From NCBI GenBank assembly GCA_031385005.1, contig JANNBB010000070.1, positions 1-64,000 on the forward strand: a stretch of 64,000 nt of DNA, in the 5' to 3' direction. Under the pieces are notes generated by a model. The model searched no databases and had not been told where the DNA came from. It saw only the letters and a program-made list of their open reading frames with translations. This document shows, in pieces, positions 35,318 to 45,409 of this stretch (positions are counted from its first letter, which is position 1; each line of letters begins with the position of its first letter). This DNA comes from JADKIH01 sp031385005. GTDB lineage: Bacteria; Bacteroidota; Bacteroidia; AKYH767-A; 2013-40CM-41-45. The position numbers and the translations under genes were made by a program.

Positions 35318-36613
35318 TTGAAAAAAATACTTTTAATAACTTATTATTGGCCTCCGAGTGGAGGAGCGGGTGTACAGCGTCCGCTGAAATTCGCAAAATA
35401 TCTTTCTCAGGCAGGATTTGAGGTTCATGTGTTAACTGTTGATCCGTCTAAAGCAAGTTATCCGGTGACAGATAATTCGTTGGTCAGCGAAGTGCCTGAA
35501 GCAATAAAGGTGCACTATAGCCATTCTTTTGAGCCGCTCAAAATACTAGGTGCTTTTATCAGCAAGAAAAAAATTCCTTACGGTGGATTTGCGAATACAG
35601 AAGAAAGTTTTTTCCAAAAAACACTACGTTATATACGAGGAAATTTTTTCATTCCTGATGCACGTATTGGCTGGGTTCGATTTGCCGAAAAGAAAGCGTC
35701 GGAGATCATTAGGAAGGAAAGCATTTCAAATGTGATTATTTCTTCACCACCGCATAGCAGTCAGTTGATAGGTTTGCGTTTAAAAAAGAAATTTCAATTC
35801 AGGTGGCTGGCAGATTTGCGTGATCCCTGGACGGATATTTATTACTACAAGGAACTGCTGCATACGCCATCATCGGCTGAGAAAGATAAAGCATTCGAGC
35901 GGGAGGTATTGGAACAAGCAGATGAAATCATTGCAGTGAGTTCGCCGATTAATAAAACGTTTCTGAGTAAATCTTCGAAATTGTCCGCAGAAAAATTTCA
36001 TGTGATACCTAATGGTTTTGAGGAAGAGAATTTTAAATTCCCCGCAATCCTTGATAAGGAAGTTTTTAGAATAACCTATGTGGGAACGATGGCAGAGACG
36101 TACAAACCTCTTGTGTTTTTTGAAGCATTCAGAGAAGTCATGTCTATGCAGCAGTCGATAAAAATACGATTACGTTTTGTCGGATCAGTTGCGGATTCGG
36201 TTAAAAAGCAATTACAGGAAGCGAACCTGATCGATCAGGTAGAAATCATTCCGACCGTTATACATTCAAAAGCAGTTTCCTACATGCAGGAATCGGATAT
36301 GTTATTACTTGCCATACCGGATACACCGGGAAATGAGGGCATTTTAACAGGAAAACTGTTTGAATACCTGGCGACACGAAACCCAATTATTGGATTAGGT
36401 CCCGTAAAAGGAGAAGCAGCAGCAATCCTAACCGAATGTGCTGCCGGAAAAATGTTTGAACGAAGCGAAAAACAGGCAATGATTAATTACTTAAATAGTG
36501 TAATTTTACGATGGAGGTCAGGGGAGGGTATTGAAAATAAATCCGATGTGTTTTTTAAATACTCCCGGAAGGAACTGACTGATAAATTAATAGCCATTAT
36601 CAATAAAAAATAA
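35318..36613 (+). CDS. Family 4 (GT-B) glycosyltransferase
   Basis: 431 aa starting from TTG at 35318; no ATG lies further upstream in frame, and the family N-terminus KKILLITYYWPPSGGAGVQR needs this start. Other GT4 features: VIISSPPHSSQLIGLRLKKK, WLADLRDPWTDIYYYKELLH, FHVIPNGFEEENFKFPAILD, FRITYVGTMAETYKPLVFFE, and the donor-sugar region ESDMLLLAIPDTPGNEGILT then GKLFEYLATRNPIIGLG with the E...E pattern. It probably adds a sugar to a lipid-linked intermediate of a surface glycan. asnB starts 7 nt after its stop, so the two are co-transcribed. Confidence 0.88.
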   Translation: MKKILLITYYWPPSGGAGVQRPLKFAKYLSQAGFEVHVLTVDPSKASYPVTDNSLVSEVPEAIKVHYSHSFEPLKILGAFISKKKIPYGGFANTEESFFQKTLRYIRGNFFIPDARIGWVRFAEKKASEIIRKESISNVIISSPPHSSQLIGLRLKKKFQFRWLADLRDPWTDIYYYKELLHTPSSAEKDKAFEREVLEQADEIIAVSSPINKTFLSKSSKLSAEKFHVIPNGFEEENFKFPAILDKEVFRITYVGTMAETYKPLVFFEAFREVMSMQQSIKIRLRFVGSVADSVKKQLQEANLIDQVEIIPTVIHSKAVSYMQESDMLLLAIPDTPGNEGILTGKLFEYLATRNPIIGLGPVKGEAAAILTECAAGKMFERSEKQAMINYLNSVILRWRSGEGIENKSDVFFKYSRKELTDKLIAIINKK

Positions 36614-36620
36614 ATCAGAT

Positions 36621-38447
36621 ATGTGCGGTATTGCAGGTTTTGTTGATCCTTCTCTTTCTTTCGAAAGCGCTTCTAATACGATTTCAAAGATGCTTCAGTC
36701 CATTAGTTATCGTGGACCTGATGCCCGTTCAGAATGGATCGAAATGCCTGTTATTCTTGGCCATAATCGATTAAGTATTCTAGACCTTAGTAAAGACGGC
36801 AATCAGCCGATGCATTTTAATGAAACCTCTATTGTTTTCAATGGTGAAATTTACAATTATATAGAAATTAGAGAAGTATTAAAAAGCAAAGGTTATATTT
36901 TCAAAACCCAATCTGATACTGAAGTTGTATTGGCTGCTTATCAGGAATACGGAACTGATTGTGTGAAGCATTTTGTTGGCATGTGGGCTTTTGCATTGTG
37001 GGACAAAAAGAAAAAAGAATTGTTTTGTTCACGGGATCGTTTTGGTATAAAGCCATTTTATTATATAGCTGAAGGATTAAAATTTTATTTTGGATCAGAG
37101 TATAAAGTCCTAAAGCAAACTTCATTATTTTCAAATGAGCTGAATCTGGATCAGGTAAATCGCGGTTTACAACTGGGTTGGATCTGTTATCGAGATGAAA
37201 CCTATTTTTCGAAAATAAAATCACTTCCTGAATCGTGTAACCTGATATTTTCAGAAGGCAAAATTAAAATTGAAAAATATTGGGATGTCAATACCGTAAA
37301 TAGATTTAATGGTTCAGAGTCAGAAAAAACAGAAAAATTTCGTTCCTTGTTTTTGGATAGTGTCAAATTGCATATGCGGGCAGATGTGGAAGTAGGAGGG
37401 TGTTTGAGTGGAGGACTAGATAGTTCAGCAATTGCTTCAGGAGTTTCTGTTTTATTTCCGGAATCAAAATTTAAAACCTTTACGATATTTTACGAAGGTA
37501 AAAATGAAGTAGATGAAAGACCATGGGTCAATGAAGTCTTAAAAAATTTTCCACGTTTGGATTCTTATACTTATTCACCTAGCGAAAAGGAAGTCGTTGA
37601 AAATTTGGGAAAAGTAATTCATCATGCAGAAGTGCCGATTGCGGGTTCATCTCCGATATCTCAATTTTTTGTAATGAAACTTGCTGCATCTCATAAAATC
37701 AAGGTGCTGCTTGATGGCCAGGGTTCTGATGAATATTTAGCGGGCTATATGCATTCTTTTTACAGATTGATGGGAGGGATGCTGAGAAAAATGAATCTTC
37801 CCGATGCCTTTGGTGAGTTTTTTGCGCATAGCTCAACACAACAAATGGGATTTGTAAAAGGGATAGGGACTATTGGGAAAAGTTTATTGGCAGGAGTTAA
37901 ATCTGAACAAGCTTTATATGAACTGGAGTATGGTAATTATTTTCCTTTTTTACCGAATGATAAAAATATTAATTTTCAATTAGACAAGAAGCCCGGATCG
38001 CAACTTAATAACTTTCTGTATCATTTAGTTTTCACTACATCGTTGCCTTCTCTTTTACATTATGAAGATCGTAATTCTATGGCTTTTTCTATAGAATCAA
38101 GGGTGCCATTTTTAGATCACCGTCTGGTCGAGTTTGTTTTTTCACTGGAAGATTCTGATAAATTCAAAAACGGATTAACAAAAAGTATTTTGAGAAAATC
38201 GCTCAGTGGCATGATTCCCGAAGCAATTATTAACCGAAAAGACAAAAAAGGATTTGTTACTCCGGGTGAAGTTAAATGGCTTCGTGGCCCATTAAAGCAT
38301 ACACTTGATATTGATTATAAAAAATTAGACTTTCTTGCAGCACCTCGATTGAAGTCGCTTGTCGCTGACTTTAACAATGGAAACAATAAAAATGCTAATT
38401 TAGTCTGGAGAGTAGCTATGCTGAATTATTGGTTAAATAGTAATTAG
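36621..38447 (+). CDS. asnB: Asparagine synthetase (glutamine-hydrolysing)
   Basis: 608 aa. Cys2 (MCGIAGF) is the glutaminase nucleophile; RGPDARSEW, HNRLSILDLS and FNGEIYNY line the glutamine site. The synthetase domain has the PP-loop SGGLDSS at residues 263-269 and the DGQGSDEYLAGY motif, then ESRVPFLDHRLVEF. Converts aspartate, glutamine and ATP to asparagine. In Bacteroidota such AsnB paralogues are often found inside polysaccharide clusters, where they may amidate sugar acids rather than make free asparagine; the directly preceding GT4 gene (7 nt) supports that possibility. Both uses are open. Confidence 0.92.
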   Translation: MCGIAGFVDPSLSFESASNTISKMLQSISYRGPDARSEWIEMPVILGHNRLSILDLSKDGNQPMHFNETSIVFNGEIYNYIEIREVLKSKGYIFKTQSDTEVVLAAYQEYGTDCVKHFVGMWAFALWDKKKKELFCSRDRFGIKPFYYIAEGLKFYFGSEYKVLKQTSLFSNELNLDQVNRGLQLGWICYRDETYFSKIKSLPESCNLIFSEGKIKIEKYWDVNTVNRFNGSESEKTEKFRSLFLDSVKLHMRADVEVGGCLSGGLDSSAIASGVSVLFPESKFKTFTIFYEGKNEVDERPWVNEVLKNFPRLDSYTYSPSEKEVVENLGKVIHHAEVPIAGSSPISQFFVMKLAASHKIKVLLDGQGSDEYLAGYMHSFYRLMGGMLRKMNLPDAFGEFFAHSSTQQMGFVKGIGTIGKSLLAGVKSEQALYELEYGNYFPFLPNDKNINFQLDKKPGSQLNNFLYHLVFTTSLPSLLHYEDRNSMAFSIESRVPFLDHRLVEFVFSLEDSDKFKNGLTKSILRKSLSGMIPEAIINRKDKKGFVTPGEVKWLRGPLKHTLDIDYKKLDFLAAPRLKSLVADFNNGNNKNANLVWRVAMLNYWLNSN

Positions 38448-38520
38448 TCTCCAAAAGTAATTAACTATTATTTATTTACTTTTAACTTAAAATTGTACTT
38501 TCGGTTTTAAAATTGACAAA

Positions 38521-41184
38521 ATGAGAACTAATTTTATCTTTTTAATTTTTATGTTGACTTATCTTTGTGTTTTTTCTCAACCGGCTATTAAATGGCAACA
38601 CAAGTTTGGTGGAACAGATAGTGATAGAATTGGTGACGATACAAATTATTATGATTCTCCTGACCATGCAGTTGTTCGGACCACAGATGGAGGATTTGTT
38701 TTTTGTGGTTACACATTATCAAACGATGGCGATGCATTAGGCAACCATGGAGGATCAGATTTTCTTGTAGTAAAGACTGATGTGAGCGGTAATAAATTGT
38801 GGAGTTATGTATATGGCGGTTCCGGAAATGATCAGGCAACTTCTGTCATTCAAACATCAGATGGTGGTTATGCTGTTGCAGGTTTTAGTAATTCCAACGA
38901 TGGAGATTTTATTAATTCACACGGTAACGATGACGTTGTAATATTGAAATTAGATTCGAATGGCTTATTTCAATGGTCAAAATTATATGGAGGAAGTCAA
39001 AATGATCGTACATATTCTTTTCTTCAAAATCCGGATGGAAGTTATGTTATCGGTGCGTTATCTGATTCTTACGATGGAGATCTATTAATAAATCAGGGGT
39101 ATTGGGATTATTGGGTTTTCAAAATTGATTCGACAGGAAATGTTCTTTGGAATAGAAATTACGGTGGTAGTAGTTTTGACTGGTTGAATTCTGTCAGATC
39201 AACAACAGATAATGGTTATGTTTTATGTGGATGGTCACAGTCTTCAGATGGGGATGTAAGTTTTAGTCATGGGCTGGGTGATTTTTGGATTGTAAAGATT
39301 GATAGCTTGGGTAATATGCAATGGGAGCAAACTTATGGTGGATCTTTAAATGAAAGAGGCACTTGTATCATTCAAAATTTAAACGGTAATTATACAATTT
39401 GTGGAATTTCCGAATCTGCAGATGGTCAGATAACCAACAACCAGGGAGGAAACGATTTTTGGATTATTTCCATCTCAAGTACCGGTTCGTTAATTTGGGA
39501 GAAAAGTATTGGCGGCACCGGCACAGATGAAGCATATGAATTGTTAGAGGATTCCGATCAGGGAATTGTAATCGCAGGTACTTCAAATTCTACTAATGGA
39601 GATGTAATTGGGGCACTGGGAAGTTTTGATTACTTTATTGTAAAGCTAAAGTCTGATGGCGACCTTCTTTGGAGAAAATCGCTTGGAGGTTCTTTATTTG
39701 ACTGGTCTCTATCTGTAATTCTTCTTCCTGACGGTGATTACTTAATATCCGGAAGTTCCAAATCATATAATTTTTATTCATCTCCGAGTATAGGAAATTT
39801 TGATCTTTGGCTTGTAAGGTTAACTTCAAATTTTAATATTATTAGTGGAACCGCTTTTGTTGACAATAATAATAATACAGTTTTCGATTCCGGAGACCAA
39901 GCCATTCCGCATAAAATATATGGAAACATTATTGCTAATCAATTTGGTTTTACAGACACAACCGGAAAGTATACTATACAAGTACTGGATTCGGGAAGTT
40001 ATTCAATTTCTTCTACTTATATCGATTACTATACGGCAATTCCTTCTTTTAATACAGCAAATTTTTCAGGTCTTAATCAAATTGATTCCTTAAATGATTT
40101 TGCTTATCAGGCAACAAACATTGTGAATGATCTATGCATTTCAATAGCACCCGTTGGAAGATTTCGTCCCGGATTTGATGCAGAGTACTTACTTACCTAC
40201 ACAAATACAGGGACAACAACATTAACTCCAACTGTATATTTCTTTGCGGATTCTCTATTAACATTTATTTCATCTGTTCCAACAGCTAATTTCGCTTCAA
40301 ATGATTCTGCTATCTGGTACCCGGGAGCAATAAGTCCTTTTCAAACCGGGACAATCCGAATTACTGTAAATGTAAATTCATCGACACCTATTGGCACTTT
40401 GCTTAACTCATTCGCTTTAATTGAACCAATAGTGGGGGATGCAAATCCATCTTGCAACCGGGCTTCATGGGAAGTTCTTGTTACCGGCTCATTGGATCCC
40501 AATGATAAAGCAGTTTCTATTTCACAACTATCTTCAACCCAGTTATCAGATGTGCCCGTTTTGAATTACCTTATTCGGTTTCAGAATACCGGTTCTGATA
40601 CTGCCTTCAATGTAATGGTAAGGGATACCATTTCCTCTATGCTCGACATTACTTCATTAAATATTGTTTCATCCAGTCATCCTTTATTTATAGAGTTCGA
40701 TTCCTTATTTAATGCTTTATATTTTCATTTTCAAAATATATTTTTACCCGATAGTTTTACAAATGAACCACTCAGTCATGGATATGTCCAATATAGCTTG
40801 AAACCATTCTCGAATTTAAACCTTGGTGATACAATTAAAAACACAGCGGGTATTTATTTTGATTTCAATTTACCCGTTATAACAAATTCTGTAATCACCA
40901 CAATTGTTTCTCCATTAAGTATTAATAAGAAAGAAGAAAATTTAGATATCTCTGTATTTCCAAACCCTTCAACCGGAAATTTCAATATTGTTTCAATCAG
41001 TAACAGAAAGATATTGGAGATTGAGCTATCAAATTATCTAGGTCAGGTTGTAGTCAAAAATAATTATAAAGGAAATAAAAACATATCTCTTAATCTGAAT
41101 GCTTTGGTAAATGGAGTTTACCTTTTAAAAATTAGTACAGAGTATAAAATATTTACTCAGCAAATTTGTATTTATCAAAATTGA
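38521..41184 (+). CDS. Secreted seven-repeat propeller protein with DPNDK domain, T9SS type A
   Basis: 887 aa with signal peptide (MRTNFIFLIFMLTYLCVFSQ). Residues about 25-440 contain seven repeats of about 58 residues, pattern TxDGGYxxxGxSxSxDGDxxxxxGxxDFWIVKxDSxGNxxWxxxYGG, probably a seven-bladed propeller. Then a SdrD/CnaB-like module (GTAFVDNNNNTVFDSGDQAI), a DUF11-like stretch, a domain with the LDPNDKAVS signature common in T9SS cargo, and a type A sorting domain (VFPNPSTGNFNIVS to GVYLLKISTEY). It is a large surface or released protein, possibly adhesive. Its repeats resemble those of the cassette A lipoprotein at 522-1730. The position after asnB does not show a functional link. Confidence 0.85.
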   Translation: MRTNFIFLIFMLTYLCVFSQPAIKWQHKFGGTDSDRIGDDTNYYDSPDHAVVRTTDGGFVFCGYTLSNDGDALGNHGGSDFLVVKTDVSGNKLWSYVYGGSGNDQATSVIQTSDGGYAVAGFSNSNDGDFINSHGNDDVVILKLDSNGLFQWSKLYGGSQNDRTYSFLQNPDGSYVIGALSDSYDGDLLINQGYWDYWVFKIDSTGNVLWNRNYGGSSFDWLNSVRSTTDNGYVLCGWSQSSDGDVSFSHGLGDFWIVKIDSLGNMQWEQTYGGSLNERGTCIIQNLNGNYTICGISESADGQITNNQGGNDFWIISISSTGSLIWEKSIGGTGTDEAYELLEDSDQGIVIAGTSNSTNGDVIGALGSFDYFIVKLKSDGDLLWRKSLGGSLFDWSLSVILLPDGDYLISGSSKSYNFYSSPSIGNFDLWLVRLTSNFNIISGTAFVDNNNNTVFDSGDQAIPHKIYGNIIANQFGFTDTTGKYTIQVLDSGSYSISSTYIDYYTAIPSFNTANFSGLNQIDSLNDFAYQATNIVNDLCISIAPVGRFRPGFDAEYLLTYTNTGTTTLTPTVYFFADSLLTFISSVPTANFASNDSAIWYPGAISPFQTGTIRITVNVNSSTPIGTLLNSFALIEPIVGDANPSCNRASWEVLVTGSLDPNDKAVSISQLSSTQLSDVPVLNYLIRFQNTGSDTAFNVMVRDTISSMLDITSLNIVSSSHPLFIEFDSLFNALYFHFQNIFLPDSFTNEPLSHGYVQYSLKPFSNLNLGDTIKNTAGIYFDFNLPVITNSVITTIVSPLSINKKEENLDISVFPNPSTGNFNIVSISNRKILEIELSNYLGQVVVKNNYKGNKNISLNLNALVNGVYLLKISTEYKIFTQQICIYQN

Positions 41185-41245
41185 TATTTGAATAAAAATG
41201 ATTGGGAAATGTAATTTACTTCTTGACTAAAAGTAATTCGGTGGT

Positions 41246-44032
41246 TTACAAATAAACATAAACCATCCCCGTCCTCGAGCTCCCGTTTTCTCTTATTAGC
41301 CAACTGTAAGCTCCGCCTTCAACGCCTTTTCCGTGTTGTTTTCCATCCCAGAACTTGGTAATATCGTCCGTAGAATAAACGATTTCTCCCCAGCGGTTGT
41401 AAATAAAAAGTTCATAGTTTCCGCAGGTACTGTGGCCGTAAATAGTAAATACATCATTGATGCCATCGCCATTGGGAGAAAAAGAGTTCGGAATAAATAA
41501 ATAATCGTTAAGTGGTTCCGGAGCTTTTACTAATGCCATCGTTTTTTCTTCGCAATTAAAGTTTTTATTCGTCGTTAATGTTGCCTGAAAGCTTCCTGCA
41601 TGAGAGTAATTATTTGTTGGATAGGCCGTCGTGGAGGATCCATTATCGCCGAAATCCCACGTATATGTTTGAGCATCTGTTGCTGCAGGTTGGAAATGAA
41701 TCTTTCCCGTGCAGGAATCATAAGCGGTAGAAAACGCAGAAGATGAGTAGATAACAACCGGAACTTTCTTTTCAATACTGTCCAGACATCCTTGCGGACT
41801 CTTCGCAATAAGTTTTACATTGAATGTACCATTCGTTGGGAAATCATGCTGCGGTGAATATGTATTGTCACTTGTGCCATCTCCAAAATACCAGGAATAT
41901 TGTACTCCATTCGTGGAGAAATTTTGAAACGTTTTAGTCAGACTACAAATCGAATCAGTCGCAAATTGCGGAGAAGGCGATAACTTTAATGTTAGCATGG
42001 TTGACGGCGTATCTACACAACCATTTACATCATTCACTATAGCAGAATAACTTCCCGAAGAATAAACAAAAATGGAATTGGAAGTTTGTCCAATATTATA
42101 ATTGTTTCTTTGCCAGTGTTGGGATACTATACCATTTCCATTTAACGTTAACCTGACAGAATCACCCAAACAAAATGAGAATCCCGGATAGGAGGTAATA
42201 ATCGGATTCATTGGAGGAAGAATAGTCACATTGACGGAGTTGACTGCCGTGCATCCATTCGTACTTGCTGTAACCGAAAAATTACCGGCCGTATTTACAC
42301 TAATGGATTGTGTCGTTGCCCCGTTCGACCAGCTATATTGTGTTCCGCCATTTGCTGTTAATGTAGTTGAACTTCCTGCACAAAGGTTTATGGAACCACT
42401 GGGAACGATGGTTGGATTTACCTGTAGTGGAGTTACCACAACATTCGACGATCCCGTACATCCATAAGGAACAGTTCCGGTAACAGTATAGGTCGTAACA
42501 GAGGTTGGATTAGCGATTACATTATTTCCGGTAGTGCCGTTCAATCCCGCAGCAGGAGACCAGCTATAGGTAGCCGCACCTAATGCTGTCAATGAAACAG
42601 GTGATCCATTGCACATATATGCATTCGCAGGAATACCTATCGGAATGTTTATTAAACTAATATTCACATTTTTTGAAACAGTAAAAGTATCCGCGCAAAC
42701 GCTAACACGCATGGTTACATTGTAATTTCCCGGGGTATTATATTGATGTACAGGAGATGAAATGGAAGATGTTCCTCCATCACCAAAATCCCATGACCAC
42801 CAGGTTGCCAGACAAGACGAATCAACGAAATAATAAGCCAGACAATTGGTCGTGTAAGAAGCCATAAAGTCGTCTCCCGTTGGAAATACAAATGTTCCCG
42901 GAGCTTCTCCATCAATAAAGTTAGGTAACCCCGGCCTGCATCCCAATGTGTCAATCAGTACTGCATCTTTAATATAGAGTATGTTCGTATCAACAGGATT
43001 GTTTGGGTCTCCGATTTCACTCAGGTAATTATTTGAAGGATTTCCAGAAGCATATAATTTTCCATTCGCCGCTAATTCAATATTCGTTAAATTTATGGCG
43101 CGCATACTGTCTATTATAAATACAGAATCGGTAAGCAGGTTTATTCGTCCCAGTTCAGATAAAGTAAGGGTGGTATGTGATTGGAAATATACCTTATTGG
43201 CATCCGGTGAAAATTCAATTCCCAAAACCGGATCGTTGGAAACACTATACAATTTGCGATTCGTCAAATTTCCGGATTCCAGATCGAAGTCAAATGCGAT
43301 AATATCTGAATCGTTTGGATTGGACGTATACGTGCTGATACAAACTTTTCTGTTATCAGGTGAAAGTTCGATTTCATGTTTTTTATTTACAGCATTGCTT
43401 AATGGATATCGATCGATTACAACGGGGTTGGAAACACCATAATAAGAAATCATGATTTCATTGACAGTTAACGTATCATTGATAATTCCCGGAATTAACA
43501 GCCATCGGCAACCATTTCTTTTCTGGTGTGATATGGTCATTCCTTCAGTGAACCCCGAAGCAATGAATACATTTTTTTGTGTAACATCGCCTAAGCCACC
43601 ATTGAGTGCCATATCGATTACAGAATAAAATAAAGAATCACCGCTTGCAGATGATGTATAGTTAAAGAGGTAGTATTGATCAGATGTGCACGATATTTTA
43701 CAAATCGCTGATTCCAAAGTATTGGAGCCGGCGCGAATGTTGTCACCGTTTGGCATTGGATTATTATTTGCATCAAAAACCCGGATATTATTACTTCCAT
43801 CAACCGCTGTCAAAAACAAAATATTGTTAGAAGCGTCTGTCATCACATTAACATCTTCATTGCCGTTTAATCCCAATACCGGAATAGTAGCGCTAACGGA
43901 AGGAATAGGAGTTGAAAAATCAACTACCTTAACTTCTCCGCTAACACTTCTCACCGGCCATTTCATGGATTGACCAAATGAAATGAATGGAGAAAGCAAT
44001 AACGAAATGATTAAGTAATGACTCTTATTCAT
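41246..44032 (-). CDS. Gliding-motility-associated (T9SS type B) PKD-domain protein
   Basis: About 928 aa from the ATG at 44032 (MNKSHYLIISLLLSPFISFG); a TTG two codons upstream is the alternative. The first 380 residues look like a WD40/lactonase-like propeller (HEIELSPDNRKVCISTYTSN, VLGIEFSPDANKVYFQSHTT). Several PKD or Ig-like domains follow (TWWSWDFGDGGTSSISSPVH, YSWYFGDGTSDNTYSPQHDF, YTWDFGDNGSSTTAYPTNNY). The last 85 residues (FIPNSFSPNGDGINDVFTIY, then NYELFIYNRWGEIVYS and AYSWLIRE) are the CHU_C/type B sorting domain, which in other species needs a PorP/SprF partner. No such partner is next to it; the nearest is at 52557. Confidence 0.87.
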   Translation of the reverse strand: MNKSHYLIISLLLSPFISFGQSMKWPVRSVSGEVKVVDFSTPIPSVSATIPVLGLNGNEDVNVMTDASNNILFLTAVDGSNNIRVFDANNNPMPNGDNIRAGSNTLESAICKISCTSDQYYLFNYTSSASGDSLFYSVIDMALNGGLGDVTQKNVFIASGFTEGMTISHQKRNGCRWLLIPGIINDTLTVNEIMISYYGVSNPVVIDRYPLSNAVNKKHEIELSPDNRKVCISTYTSNPNDSDIIAFDFDLESGNLTNRKLYSVSNDPVLGIEFSPDANKVYFQSHTTLTLSELGRINLLTDSVFIIDSMRAINLTNIELAANGKLYASGNPSNNYLSEIGDPNNPVDTNILYIKDAVLIDTLGCRPGLPNFIDGEAPGTFVFPTGDDFMASYTTNCLAYYFVDSSCLATWWSWDFGDGGTSSISSPVHQYNTPGNYNVTMRVSVCADTFTVSKNVNISLINIPIGIPANAYMCNGSPVSLTALGAATYSWSPAAGLNGTTGNNVIANPTSVTTYTVTGTVPYGCTGSSNVVVTPLQVNPTIVPSGSINLCAGSSTTLTANGGTQYSWSNGATTQSISVNTAGNFSVTASTNGCTAVNSVNVTILPPMNPIITSYPGFSFCLGDSVRLTLNGNGIVSQHWQRNNYNIGQTSNSIFVYSSGSYSAIVNDVNGCVDTPSTMLTLKLSPSPQFATDSICSLTKTFQNFSTNGVQYSWYFGDGTSDNTYSPQHDFPTNGTFNVKLIAKSPQGCLDSIEKKVPVVIYSSSAFSTAYDSCTGKIHFQPAATDAQTYTWDFGDNGSSTTAYPTNNYSHAGSFQATLTTNKNFNCEEKTMALVKAPEPLNDYLFIPNSFSPNGDGINDVFTIYGHSTCGNYELFIYNRWGEIVYSTDDITKFWDGKQHGKGVEGGAYSWLIRENGSSRTGMVYVYL

Positions 44033-44342
44033 CAACAAGTGTAATTTCTATTCACAGAATATTTTTTAGCAATTCTATGCCTTCAGGAACAAGTAATATT
44101 TATTCCAAGACATAGTATTGGTTTGCTTTTGTTCTACTTAACACATTGTCATAGGATACACTAAAAAGCTCCAAAATAGCTCGAATGCACACTTAATATG
44201 CTTTGAAAACAATTCAAAAATGACGATTGTAAGATTTGTCGTTAAATTGATTTTCTAAAACATCTTGTTCACCCTTGTTTTGAAAAAAAACAAGAGTAGA
44301 TTTAACGATCAGTAAATATGAATAAAAAGGTAAAAGTTTTTT
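44033..44342. other. Intergenic region upstream of the PKD protein
   Basis: About 310 nt with no open frame of note. There is a weak hairpin at 44274-44294 (CTTGTTTT pairing with AAAACAAG) without a T-run in the direction of the cyanophycinase transcript. No promoter match was found. Confidence 0.4.
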
Positions 44343-45209
44343 TTACCGTTGTGCCATTGCTTCAGCATAAAATTTCCGTTCTTTCAAATCATAGCAATTA
44401 CCTTTTGCTAAAACATGAACGATCAGATTTTCTATGGAAATAGGAGAGCCCTCTTTGAGGTCTGCGATATTGGAGTGACGAATGTTGTGTCCATCGATAA
44501 CTATAATGAGTCCGCTACCAACAGCTTCCATAAATCTTCCTTCGCGTATTAATGCTCCGGTATCTTCCCCCAATCCGATTCCGGTGCAAGATGGGTTAGC
44601 AGCGACAGCTTGTGCAAGACGTCCAAATCTACCTCTTGTTACGAAGTGCGAATCGATAATCACATTTTTAATAAAAGCCAGTCCGGTTGTAATTTTAACT
44701 TCACCTTTAAAAAGTGCTTCCGAACTACTTCCCTGGTAAATCATGGTATTCGACATGGCCATAGCCCCGGCGCTTGTACCCGCAATAATAAAATGCTCGT
44801 CATCAAAATATCTTTCTGAAACGATATCTAAAAATTCAGTCCCGCCGAAAATAGAAGACAATCTTAACTGATTGCCACCACTGAACATAACGCATTTACA
44901 TGCTCGAATTCTTTCAATCATCTCCGGCTTATCAGCTTCTTCGCGTTTGCGAATATCCATGATGCGAATATTGTTGCATCCGAGTTTCTTAAATGCATCC
45001 AGATAATTGCTTCCGATTTCATCCGGAATAGAGGAAGCGCTTGTTACTACTTCTATGTAAGCATCGTGACCACCGGCTTCATGCACAATGCGGCTTAATA
45101 TCTGTAATCCAAAAAAGTTAAGATTATTCTTTTGTATAAAATTTGGTTCCGGTTCGGTACCCTTATCTTCATTGCCCCCGATTGCTATCAGTCGTCCTTT
45201 AGGAATCAT
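44343..45209 (-). CDS. cphB: Cyanophycinase
   Basis: 288-aa serine peptidase of the S51 family that cuts cyanophycin (multi-L-arginyl-poly-L-aspartate) into beta-Asp-Arg dipeptides. It begins MIPKGRLIAIGGNEDKGTEP as in cyanophycinases. The nucleophile elbow GTSAGA at residues 144-149 holds Ser146; the segments VMFSGGNQLRLSS, GLAFIKNVIIDSHFVTRGRF and TGIGLGEDTGALI are also family-typical. No signal peptide, so it acts in the cytoplasm on stored polymer. It is divergent from cphA with a 200-nt shared upstream region. The dipeptide hydrolase (isoaspartyl dipeptidase) that would complete degradation is not in the window. Confidence 0.93.
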   Translation of the reverse strand: MIPKGRLIAIGGNEDKGTEPEPNFIQKNNLNFFGLQILSRIVHEAGGHDAYIEVVTSASSIPDEIGSNYLDAFKKLGCNNIRIMDIRKREEADKPEMIERIRACKCVMFSGGNQLRLSSIFGGTEFLDIVSERYFDDEHFIIAGTSAGAMAMSNTMIYQGSSSEALFKGEVKITTGLAFIKNVIIDSHFVTRGRFGRLAQAVAANPSCTGIGLGEDTGALIREGRFMEAVGSGLIIVIDGHNIRHSNIADLKEGSPISIENLIVHVLAKGNCYDLKERKFYAEAMAQR

Positions 45210-45234
45210 AATTTTTCTTTCATTAATTTGGGCG

Positions 45235-45242
45235 CAAAGATA
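45235..45242 (-). promoter_or_regulatory. Promoter element for cphB
   Basis: Read on the minus strand, TATCTTTG is an exact TAnnTTTG element, 25 nt before the start codon. No TTTG is found at the -33 position, so strength is uncertain. Confidence 0.45.
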
Positions 45243-45409
45243 AAAATACTGGTTTGTGGGAGACGAATAAACTACATAGTTTTCAACGAATTTTCTGACA
45301 AACCCTCTGTTTTATTGATCTTTCTATAATCCATTAAAAAGATTTTTTGCAATTCAATAAAAACTTTCTACTTTGAAATCGGAAAAAAAGGCAGAAATTA
45401 TAAAAAACT

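Noticed and set aside
44274..44294. Hairpin as terminator of cphB
   Set aside because: Stem is nearly all A/T, and on the minus strand it is followed by GGTGAAC, not by a T-run.
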